64,000 nucleotides of DNA from Flavisolibacter ginsengisoli DSM 18119. GTDB taxonomy: Bacteria > Bacteroidota > Bacteroidia > Chitinophagales > Chitinophagaceae. This document shows, piece by piece, positions 9,384 to 17,143 of the stretch. The stretch is taken from assembly GCF_900129295.1 (NCBI RefSeq), contig NZ_FQUU01000001.1:1-64000 (forward strand), read 5' to 3'. Within the stretch, counting starts at the first letter, position 1; each line of letters starts with the position of its first letter. The position numbers were made by a program, and so were the translations under genes. The notes below the pieces were generated by a model, which saw only the letters and a program-made list of their open reading frames with translations, made no database searches and was not told the origin of the DNA.

Positions 9384-10151
9384 ATGAAATTAAAGTCTTG
9401 CGCTTTTTTATTGATGTTAGCTTCTTTTTTAACTCAAACAAGCAAAGCTCAAAATTGCGATCCCTGGATTGTACAGATATATAAAGAATTATACAATGCT
9501 ACACCTACTGCAAAGGAATGTGATATCAAAAATTATAACAACGGTAGCTGGAATAGTTATAATGAGCTCAAGGGATATATTAAACAATACAAAACTTTTG
9601 GAACGGGGCAAAAGATCAACCTGACCTGGCAATACACTCCTTCAGAAGTTACAGGCGACCAATGGATCACCCAAATTTATAAGGAGGAATATGGCCGGAA
9701 GCCTAATGCATGGGAATATAATATTCAAAACTATAATGAAGGCCATTGGCGTACATATGATGAACTAAAAAACCTGATCAGGCAATACCAATCCAGTGTG
9801 GCCAGCGCAGGAATGTTTTTAGATCTGTATGACCTGGGCAATGGACGTTTTGTAGTAGATCTGAAGATCAATGGAAAATCGGTAGCTGTAAGTATGATTG
9901 AGGGACGAGGTGGCAATGTTGTAGCATCCGGAGGTGCCAATGTGGTTGCTGCAGGTGGTGGCAATGTTGTAGCCTCAGGTGGTGCTAATGTGGTAGCTTC
10001 GGGCGGAGGAAATGTAATAGCACCAGGTGGTGGAAACCTGGTAATTAACCCCAATGTCCAGGGTTTCAGACCAGGATCTATTTATCGTATTCAATCCGGA
10101 GCCAACAGAACTATTAAAACCACAGGAAGAGGTGGTATTATAATCAGATAA
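9384..10151 (+). CDS. secreted protein with two WxxQIYKE repeats and GGGNVVAS octapeptide repeats
   Basis: The ATG at 9384 starts a clean signal peptide (MKLKSCAFLLMLASF...SKAQ); an earlier in-frame start would add an uncharacteristic leader. Two copies of a 40-residue module follow: DPWIVQIYKELYNATP...YNELKGYIKQY and DQWITQIYKEEYGRKP...YDELKNLIRQY, loosely like DUF4214-type repeats. After a short beta segment comes a run of six 8-residue units of the type GGGNVVAS/GGANVVAA, predicted to stack as a beta-solenoid or act as a flexible linker, then a short basic tail. There are no catalytic motifs. Function unknown; a surface or matrix protein is a guess. A hairpin terminator follows. Confidence 0.7.
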   Translation: MKLKSCAFLLMLASFLTQTSKAQNCDPWIVQIYKELYNATPTAKECDIKNYNNGSWNSYNELKGYIKQYKTFGTGQKINLTWQYTPSEVTGDQWITQIYKEEYGRKPNAWEYNIQNYNEGHWRTYDELKNLIRQYQSSVASAGMFLDLYDLGNGRFVVDLKINGKSVAVSMIEGRGGNVVASGGANVVAAGGGNVVASGGANVVASGGGNVIAPGGGNLVINPNVQGFRPGSIYRIQSGANRTIKTTGRGGIIIR

Positions 10152-10160
10152 TTATTTAAA

Positions 10161-10191
10161 AGAAAAACCATCGTTGGTCGATGGTTTTTCT
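10161..10191. terminator. bidirectional terminator between convergent genes
   Basis: Complementary arms 10161-10173 and 10179-10191 surround a 5-nt loop. A-rich on one flank and T-rich on the other, it can stop both the octapeptide-repeat gene and the minus-strand operon that ends with the cupin gene. Confidence 0.85.
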
Positions 10192-10227
10192 TTACTTCTT
10201 TGCAGTTACGTGCTGCTGTTAAACCTT

Positions 10228-10524
10228 TCAGGATTTCTCCTTGATCACCAAAAAAATACTTTCAGTACTGCCGGTAACTTCATGCAGTACGTTCACTGGT
10301 ATTTCAAACGTAGAGAACTCTTTCAATTCCGTTCTGCTTCCTTCCATTTCGAAAATTATTGAACCCTTTAATACTACCAGTAAAGCTGGAATAGGCGATA
10401 GATGTTTTTTTAATACCTGGTCTTTCTTCAGGCCTATTGCAATCACATTGCTTTTCTCTGTGTTTTTGATCTGCAATACCGCAGGTTTTTCATCTGACAA
10501 TTGTAATGCTTCCGTAATGACCAT
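10228..10524 (-). CDS. small cupin-domain protein
   Basis: 98 residues forming a single cupin barrel: conserved strands around KKDQVLKKHLSP, ALLVVLKGSIIFEM and FEIPVNVLHEV, with one His in each half of the motif (H in KKHLSP and H in VLHEV). There is no signal peptide. Small cupins bind metals or sugars, or act as isomerases or sensors; the substrate cannot be read here. It is the last gene of the minus-strand glycan operon, 39 bp after the aldose epimerase gene, so a role in sugar handling or its control is plausible. The long frame on the opposite strand is its shadow. Confidence 0.75.
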   Translation of the reverse strand: MVITEALQLSDEKPAVLQIKNTEKSNVIAIGLKKDQVLKKHLSPIPALLVVLKGSIIFEMEGSRTELKEFSTFEIPVNVLHEVTGSTESIFLVIKEKS

Positions 10525-10563
10525 ATATTAATTTTAAATTTTCGCTCAATAATTTATGGGAAA

Positions 10564-11745
10564 CTATTTATCTACTGAAAATTTATAAACAGAATTAGAG
10601 TGATATTCCTTGCCTGGTTGCAAAACAGTACTGGGAAAAGAAGGCTGATTAGGTGAATCAGGGAAATGCTGTGTTTCAAGGCAGAAAGCAGTTCGGAACT
10701 CATCTTTTGCACCAGTTTTAAAACTGTTCTGACCCTGCATAAAATTACCTCCATAGAACTGCAAACCCGGTTCTGTAGTAAAGATGTCCATAACAATCCC
10801 GGATTTTTCTCCCTTAATAGTAGCTGCATGTATCAATCCTGTTTTTCCATTGGCATCAAGGACAAAATTGTGATCATAACCTTTACCAAATTTCAGTTGC
10901 TCATTCTTATCGTTAACCCTTTTGCCAATAGCAGAAGGCTGGCGAAAATCAAATGGTGTTCCTGACACTGGTTCTATTTTACCCGTAGGAATCAGGGTTG
11001 AATCAACAGGCGAATAATTACCGGCATTTACCTGCAACAGGTGATCATTGATAGTACCACTACCCTCTCCATTTAAATTAAAGAAAGCATGATTGGTAAG
11101 ATTGACAACGGTCTTTTTATCCGTCGTGGCCTTATAATCCATATTCAATCCATTATCTGCACTCAATGAATAGGTCACTGTAACATTCAAATTTCCAGGG
11201 AAACCTTCTTCACCATCTTTTGACAAATAATTCAGTATAAGTGTTGAATCATTTGGCTGGCTGGCATCCCATACTACTTCCTGGAATCCATTTTTACCCC
11301 CATGCAATGTATTGCGCCCATTATTTGCAGACAATGTATATTCTTTTCCGTCAAGGCTAAACCTGGCATTGGCGATTCGGTTTCCATACCGGCCGATAGT
11401 TCCGCCAAAGTATCTTTCTGTTGCTTTCTGGTATCCTTCCTGGCTATCAAAACCTACGACAACATCCACTGGCTTTCCATCTTTTCCGGGTACCAGCAAA
11501 CTTACCAGCCGACCTCCATAATTAGTAAAGGCAGCTGCCATCCCGTTATGATTCTTTAAAACATATAAACGCGTAGACTTGCCATTTAAAGTATCAGAAA
11601 ATTTTCCCGGATCTGGCAAGGCATATCCTTTGGCTTGAGATTTTTCCTGTGGCTCCTTTGTATTACTGTTCCCATCATTACAGGCCGAAAAAAAAGTAAA
11701 TAAAACCAGGGAACTGGAAATAAGCAGTGTGTTGTGACGCTTCAT
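10564..11745 (-). CDS. galM: aldose 1-epimerase (galactose mutarotase), lipoprotein
   Basis: 393 residues. The signal ends in a lipobox (FFSAC), so the enzyme is lipid-anchored, probably periplasmic. The aldose epimerase fold is complete: GGRLVSLLVPGKDGKPVDVVVGFDS, YFGGTIGRYGNRIANARF, NTLHGGKNGFQEVVWDA, the TNHAFFNLNGEGSG block carrying the catalytic His, and FCLETQHFPDSPNQP with the catalytic Glu. It converts beta- to alpha-anomers of aldohexoses, and some homologues act on arabinose. The gene sits 13 bp downstream of GH127 in the same operon, fitting equilibration of freed galactose or arabinose. Confidence 0.9.
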   Translation of the reverse strand: MKRHNTLLISSSLVLFTFFSACNDGNSNTKEPQEKSQAKGYALPDPGKFSDTLNGKSTRLYVLKNHNGMAAAFTNYGGRLVSLLVPGKDGKPVDVVVGFDSQEGYQKATERYFGGTIGRYGNRIANARFSLDGKEYTLSANNGRNTLHGGKNGFQEVVWDASQPNDSTLILNYLSKDGEEGFPGNLNVTVTYSLSADNGLNMDYKATTDKKTVVNLTNHAFFNLNGEGSGTINDHLLQVNAGNYSPVDSTLIPTGKIEPVSGTPFDFRQPSAIGKRVNDKNEQLKFGKGYDHNFVLDANGKTGLIHAATIKGEKSGIVMDIFTTEPGLQFYGGNFMQGQNSFKTGAKDEFRTAFCLETQHFPDSPNQPSFPSTVLQPGKEYHSNSVYKFSVDK

Positions 11746-11758
11746 ATTGAGTCGGAGT

Positions 11759-13723
11759 TTAATAATTGAGCTTAATATTGGTGACAGTAGTAGGTAACCA
11801 AACCTGCATGGAACTTGCTCCCCTGTTATTCCATGAATAGTATGGAATAGCGGTTACTTTTTGAGTAGTGGTGGAAACAGATTTTCCATCTGCACTTACC
11901 TGTACAACATTAGCATCAAAGTTAATGGTACTGACACCCCCTAATAAGCCAGGTTGAAATGTTGATTCGAACTTTGGTTGTGCAGGCATAATGATATTCC
12001 AGGCATTGTCATTATTATCCTTTCCTTCCACGCAATAAACCAATGGACCATACTGTAATGCTATCCTGTCCTTATCCTGCTTTACCTCGGGGTTGCTGAT
12101 CACCTGCCTTACTTCCATTGGAAATTGTATGGTTATGACATCTCCTTTTCTCCAAGTCCTGTTTATCACAGCATAACCATCATTAATAGAATAGTCAGCT
12201 GCCTTACCATTTACACTGAACACTGGTTTAATTTCTTTGGTTTCTGCATATTGGTATAACTTGCCCGGAACGGGTTGATTCAACCATCCGGGAATACGCA
12301 GGTGCATACCAAATGTTTTCTTTTTTGCAGGATCCACCGTAATGCTCACATCGCCTTTCCAGGGATAGCCTGATTGCATATTTAAACCAATCGTGTTGCC
12401 ATCTACTTTTACTTTGGTACTGCTTCCGATGAACAGGTTGACCCAGACACCTTTATCTCCTGTGCTATAAATGTAATTGCCCAGGGAGGCTACCAAACGT
12501 GCAATATTAGATGGGCAACATGCGGTTCCGAACCATTCACGACGATTTTGTGTTCCGGCTGAAGCCAATGGATTACCATAGAAGAACCGATCTCCACTTA
12601 AAGAGAGACCATCAAGGGCTCCATTGTATAAGCTCCTTTCCAATACATCTATATATTTTGCATTTCCTGTAAGCATATTCATACGCTGGTTCCAGAAGAC
12701 CATTCCAACAGAAGCGCAGGTTTCACAATAAGCCTGGTCATTTGGCAGGTCATAATCATCACCAAAGCCCTCATTCTTTGCCAATGCTCCTATGCCACCT
12801 GTCAGGTACATATTTCTATATACCACATCTTCCCAAACGGCATTCATGGCATTCATGTAACCTGCATCACCGGTAACCGCTGCTACATCAGCTGTTCCGG
12901 TATATAAGTACATAGCCCGGACAGCATGCCCTGTTATATCTCTCTGATCCTTTACAGGTAATTCATCCTGGCAATATTTTGGATCTTTCCACTGGTCCCA
13001 GATAACTCCTTTTCCATAACCATGACCACGTTGGTCCAGAAACCATTTGGCTTCCTGGAGGTATTTGTCCTTGTTGGTAAGATGATACAATTTCATCAAG
13101 GCAAGTTCTATTTCCTGGTGACCTGAAACCCAATGACGATCTTTCAAGCGGAACACTGAATCTATATGGTCTGCCAGCTTAATGGCCACATCCAATATCT
13201 TTCTTTTACCGGTTGTATTATAGTAAGCGATGGCAGCCTCAATGAGATGACCAGCACAATAATCTTCATGCTTCTCCATATCGGTCCACCGATTTTCCAG
13301 ACCAGTTAGTGTATAATAGGTATTGAGATACCCATCTGGTAACTGTGCGGCAGCAATTTTATCTATCCATTCATCTGCTTTTCGTTCAATTGCTGAATCG
13401 GGATGGTTACGTAAAGAATAGGCCATCGCTTCCAACGCTTTGTATACATCAGAATCATCATAGTAAACACCTTCATGTTTGCCTTTGGTGTGCAGGGCTG
13501 CTCTTTCAAAATTGCGAATGCGCCCCGTTTTATTTTCTGTATAATCAATGCAGGCACGAAGTGTGACATCTGCAACTTTATTCATTTTTGGCGTCCAGAA
13601 GTTATCATTGATATATACTTCTGAAAAGTTTACGGGATATAATTTTTGAAGAGAGCCGGTCTGTGCCTGTGCTCCATTGCAAATAAGAATGAACGAAAAT
13701 GTCTTCAGCCAGTTTTTGATCAT
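11759..13723 (-). CDS. GH127 beta-L-arabinofuranosidase
   Basis: 654 residues with a signal peptide (to about residue 20). The (alpha/alpha)6 barrel has every catalytic landmark of GH127: E318 as candidate acid/base, E334-x-C336 (AYCETCAS) and the pair C402-C403 (TACCPSN). In the characterised Bifidobacterium enzyme the matching Glu and three Cys bind zinc, and the first of the paired Cys is the nucleophile. Spacing here matches that arrangement. The C-terminal half holds the beta-sandwich domains. It should release beta-L-arabinofuranose from plant glycoproteins or pectin side chains. It is third in the operon, 15 bp after the upstream gene and 13 bp before galM. Confidence 0.9.
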   Translation of the reverse strand: MIKNWLKTFSFILICNGAQAQTGSLQKLYPVNFSEVYINDNFWTPKMNKVADVTLRACIDYTENKTGRIRNFERAALHTKGKHEGVYYDDSDVYKALEAMAYSLRNHPDSAIERKADEWIDKIAAAQLPDGYLNTYYTLTGLENRWTDMEKHEDYCAGHLIEAAIAYYNTTGKRKILDVAIKLADHIDSVFRLKDRHWVSGHQEIELALMKLYHLTNKDKYLQEAKWFLDQRGHGYGKGVIWDQWKDPKYCQDELPVKDQRDITGHAVRAMYLYTGTADVAAVTGDAGYMNAMNAVWEDVVYRNMYLTGGIGALAKNEGFGDDYDLPNDQAYCETCASVGMVFWNQRMNMLTGNAKYIDVLERSLYNGALDGLSLSGDRFFYGNPLASAGTQNRREWFGTACCPSNIARLVASLGNYIYSTGDKGVWVNLFIGSSTKVKVDGNTIGLNMQSGYPWKGDVSITVDPAKKKTFGMHLRIPGWLNQPVPGKLYQYAETKEIKPVFSVNGKAADYSINDGYAVINRTWRKGDVITIQFPMEVRQVISNPEVKQDKDRIALQYGPLVYCVEGKDNNDNAWNIIMPAQPKFESTFQPGLLGGVSTINFDANVVQVSADGKSVSTTTQKVTAIPYYSWNNRGASSMQVWLPTTVTNIKLNY

Positions 13724-13738
13724 AATGAATGGATTAAC

Positions 13739-16700
13739 TCATTTATTAAATGTTATGCGAATTTCTTTGCTTATATATTTTTCGCCGGAGGAAGGAAAAT
13801 CAACCTGAAAGGTATAAACGTTTTCTTTTCCTGCTTTCAAAACTGCTCCTTCAACTTTTCCAGGTGGAGTATATGCTACCATGTTAAAGGTATGCATTGT
13901 ACCAGGTCGACCTTCAATAATGGCTTTATATTGATTTACCTCCAGGACCTCTGATAATATTCTTGCTCCATGAGATATGTCACTCGGCTGCGGCAAAACC
14001 ACTATTGGTAAGGCCCCTATACCTGCTTCATGATCTATTGAAATGACAGTTTTGCCTTTCCCTATGTTTGTTTTGAATTGAAGCGTAATCCCTTCGGCAT
14101 TATTCACAATGGTATAATTCGTGGCCATACCATTCACCAATACCTTTTTAATCTTTGTTCCCAATGGAAGTTTTGGATTGAAATTCAAATTCAGCGGTCC
14201 ATTGCTACTTAATGAATAGCTGGTATTGTTGAGGGCCCTTTGCAAATGCATATCAAGGACCCGGTTCCCCATCTTAATATTTCTTACTGTAGCGAACTTC
14301 CAATCCCATGGAAAATAGGGGGAAAGTGAAATGGTATTGGTCATGGCATCCGGATATAGACCGAGCATGCCCTCGATAGCTGGTTGTAATACCATGGTTT
14401 CACTCCAGCATTGCTGGCTGCATACCCCATTTGGCTTATATTGGTCACCATTCAGTGTTTCTTCAACGCTGCCCAGGCCCCAGTTTCGGTAAACCAGCAA
14501 ATTATTCATGATATGCTGAAAACCGGCCTTGTTATTACCAGTTTTAAACTCTGATAGCGCAGCCCAGCCGCCATAGAGTGGCCAAACCATGCCTGCATGG
14601 TAACTGCCTGACCTGTATTTTGATGAACTATCTTCTATCATGCGTATGCCCCAATCGGTTGAAAAATGATTACCGGCCAGCCGGTCATTTACTTTCCTGA
14701 CTTTGGAACTGTCAATAACGGAATTGAGATAAATAGGAACTGTTGCCAATACAGTAGCATCGGGCATAAATGATCCATCTATCATTTTTCCATTATTGTA
14801 GAACTGTTGGTTTTGGTTCCAGAAATCTTTATCAATAATGAGTTTCACTTTTTCAGCATCCGTGCTGTATTGTTTGGCAAGTTTATTAATCTTCAGATGG
14901 CTGGCCATATAATTAGCGGCATCCAATGCTGCGGCCCAACAGCCAGCCAGGTAAAATTCTGTATGTGTACCAAACAAGCTTCCTCCCTCGATCCAACCAT
15001 GGCCAACGTTGGTATTTTCAATTAACCCTTCTCCGTCTGTATCTGTAGCATAACAAAAATCAATTGCTTTCTTAATGGCTACCCAATTCCTGCTGATGAA
15101 ATCAATATCGCCACTGTAGCGCATGTAATGCGCAGCCAGGATCACAAATAGCGGGGTAGCGTCCGAGGCATCATAATGGGCAACACCACTGGAGGTTAGT
15201 TCATGGTAGATTTTACCATTGATATCCTGGTAACGGATAAGAGTTTCCAGCATGCCTTTGACATTTTTATAATCACCATAAGCGTCAATGGCCATAGAAC
15301 TCCATTCACCATCCCTTCCAAAATACCAGGCATAGCCCGGGCGCCCACTTATTGCATGCCGGCCGTTCCATCCACGGGCAGTGGTGCCAAAACCAGCCAT
15401 CAGGGCAGTACCAATACCTGGTGTTGTTTGCCAGAATTGATCGGTGCGGGCCAGTGCCCATTTGTAACCTATATTGAATTGTGAATCCGGGGTTTCAAAG
15501 CTTAAATGTTCATTGATAAGGGATTGGTAATAGCCATTGGTCTTTTCAAACAAACGTGACATTTGAGCCTGTTTAGCAGATAGAAGGCTTAATGCTTCCT
15601 TGTAGGAATTCGTACTACCAGCAATGTAAACATTCAGCACTCTATTATCCTTCACAGAAAACCTGTTTTGAATATTTACCTGGTTCTTTTCAATACTGGC
15701 GGTTGCTGTTTCCGACAATGGCGCCTGACTATACATCACCACGGTACTTAACTCACCATTCTGACCAGTAATGATATGGCTGTTAGAAGCTTTATTAAAC
15801 CCATACTGAATACTTCCAGTAGCAGTATAGTTGTAAGGCCACATAAAACGAAGGCTTGAGGCATAGTCTATCACCAGTTCCTTAATATCATCACCTTCTA
15901 TTTCAAAATGCGCCACACCTGCAGGGTCTTCAAAAGAAACTGTGTAAATTTCTTTTAGTATCGAATTTCTGATCTTATAATTTCTGATTAAATATTCCGG
16001 AGCAATGGTGGCAGATACCGGCAAATTCTTAACCCATGTAATAGAATCCGTCCCTTTTAATCTTACACCTACTGAAAAATCCCGCAAGGCCATGAAGGGA
16101 TGCATCCATATTTCATCAACACCACTGTTCATTTTACCCATCCATAATATCTTGCGGCCTACAAGGTCATAAAAATCTTTTGAAGCACTGTCCTGGTGCT
16201 GTGCAATGGTTGGTTTGGGAAGGTTCCATTTTCCAGGTTGAATACTTTTTACCGGTGTTGCAATGAAAGCAAAAGGACTAATGTTCGTTTCCTTAAAATC
16301 CCAAACATAGTTTTTACTCTTTTTGAGTTTGCCTGCAGCATATAAAAAAACGTAATTCGTAAATTTTTGCAAATGCTGCCTGTTATAATTATCTGCAGCG
16401 TAGTAAAGGTAGCTGCCGGCAGCAATGATCTTTCCCTTACCCAAATTATATTCCAGGAGGAGTTTGCTTGATTCCGTAAAAGTGATATAGGTCCATTGAA
16501 TACCTATAACATTTGCTTTCGCAGGAATGCTGTTGCCAAAGAAACCATGCTTTCGCACAATATGATCCTTTTTTTGCTTGCTGGTATATACTCCACCTAA
16601 CAAACCATCAAAAATAGGATGGGATTTAAAAGAGTGAAAACCAAGAGGTCTTCCAAAACCTTCATCTATTACGGTATCTCTTTGCAACTGAAATGCATTG

Positions 16701-17074
16701 GGTTCGATTCCCCAATCATTTAATAAAGGAACTGCTTCCATAGACAGGAATACACTACCGCCTCCTTTCACAAATGCTTTGATGGAAGCACCCAATGCCT
16801 TTTCGAAAACGGTAAGATCTGCCGTATCTGTACGATGGTACCAGACCTGGTTGAAATGATGTAAGGCAGCTCTCTTTTTTAAATCGCTTAATGAAACCTG
16901 CTGAATGCTAAACTGTTTATTTTTTTCCAGCATTTGGATCATAGCTGAGAGTTCTGCCGGAGCACAATGATCTTTTACAATAGCAATACGAATTGGCTGT
17001 GCCTGAAGTACATTCAGACTAACAATAAAAAAACAAATGGTCAATATGGATTTTAAAAACGGGGTAAGCTTCAT
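13739..17074 (-). CDS. secreted fusion: glutamine-amidotransferase-like domain plus debranching-type (alpha/alpha)6 glycosidase
   Basis: About 1,111 residues starting at the ATG at 17074, which gives a proper signal peptide (MKLTPFLKSILTICFF...LQAQ); the upstream extension is unlikely. Residues 25-260 resemble a ThuA/DUF4960-like glutamine-amidotransferase fold (RIAIVKDH..., GGGSVFLSMEAVPLLNDWGIEPN, GKGKIIAAGSYLYYA). A beta-sandwich follows to about 520. The C-terminal part is a glycogen-debranching-type six-hairpin barrel (YAWYFGRDGEWSSMAIDAYGDY, NVGHGWIEGG, GSVEETLNGDQ), where the Asp after FGR and the Glu residues in IEGG and EET are plausible catalytic groups. Exact substrate unknown. It is the second gene of the operon. 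Confidence 0.7.
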   Translation of the reverse strand: MKLTPFLKSILTICFFIVSLNVLQAQPIRIAIVKDHCAPAELSAMIQMLEKNKQFSIQQVSLSDLKKRAALHHFNQVWYHRTDTADLTVFEKALGASIKAFVKGGGSVFLSMEAVPLLNDWGIEPNAFQLQRDTVIDEGFGRPLGFHSFKSHPIFDGLLGGVYTSKQKKDHIVRKHGFFGNSIPAKANVIGIQWTYITFTESSKLLLEYNLGKGKIIAAGSYLYYAADNYNRQHLQKFTNYVFLYAAGKLKKSKNYVWDFKETNISPFAFIATPVKSIQPGKWNLPKPTIAQHQDSASKDFYDLVGRKILWMGKMNSGVDEIWMHPFMALRDFSVGVRLKGTDSITWVKNLPVSATIAPEYLIRNYKIRNSILKEIYTVSFEDPAGVAHFEIEGDDIKELVIDYASSLRFMWPYNYTATGSIQYGFNKASNSHIITGQNGELSTVVMYSQAPLSETATASIEKNQVNIQNRFSVKDNRVLNVYIAGSTNSYKEALSLLSAKQAQMSRLFEKTNGYYQSLINEHLSFETPDSQFNIGYKWALARTDQFWQTTPGIGTALMAGFGTTARGWNGRHAISGRPGYAWYFGRDGEWSSMAIDAYGDYKNVKGMLETLIRYQDINGKIYHELTSSGVAHYDASDATPLFVILAAHYMRYSGDIDFISRNWVAIKKAIDFCYATDTDGEGLIENTNVGHGWIEGGSLFGTHTEFYLAGCWAAALDAANYMASHLKINKLAKQYSTDAEKVKLIIDKDFWNQNQQFYNNGKMIDGSFMPDATVLATVPIYLNSVIDSSKVRKVNDRLAGNHFSTDWGIRMIEDSSSKYRSGSYHAGMVWPLYGGWAALSEFKTGNNKAGFQHIMNNLLVYRNWGLGSVEETLNGDQYKPNGVCSQQCWSETMVLQPAIEGMLGLYPDAMTNTISLSPYFPWDWKFATVRNIKMGNRVLDMHLQRALNNTSYSLSSNGPLNLNFNPKLPLGTKIKKVLVNGMATNYTIVNNAEGITLQFKTNIGKGKTVISIDHEAGIGALPIVVLPQPSDISHGARILSEVLEVNQYKAIIEGRPGTMHTFNMVAYTPPGKVEGAVLKAGKENVYTFQVDFPSSGEKYISKEIRITFNK

Positions 17075-17105
17075 GATCTGAATGAAATAATAATAGAAAT
17101 AGAAT

Positions 17106-17138
17106 AAGGTTGTTGTAATCAAATATCACAACAACCTT
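17106..17138 (-). other. intercistronic hairpin without U-tract
   Basis: Perfect 11-bp inverted repeat (17106-17116 and 17128-17138, loop 11 nt) just after the stop codon of the upstream operon gene. On the transcribed strand there is no T-run, so it is more likely an mRNA processing or 3'-end stabilising element than a terminator. Confidence 0.7.
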
Positions 17139-17143
17139 TCAAT

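Noticed and set aside
9900-10050. Non-coding tandem repeat
   Set aside because: The 24-nt periodicity is fully explained by in-frame GGGNVVAS octapeptides in a secreted protein.
10241-10531. 96-codon plus-strand frame
   Set aside because: It is antisense to the cupin gene, which has the conserved His motifs and operon context.
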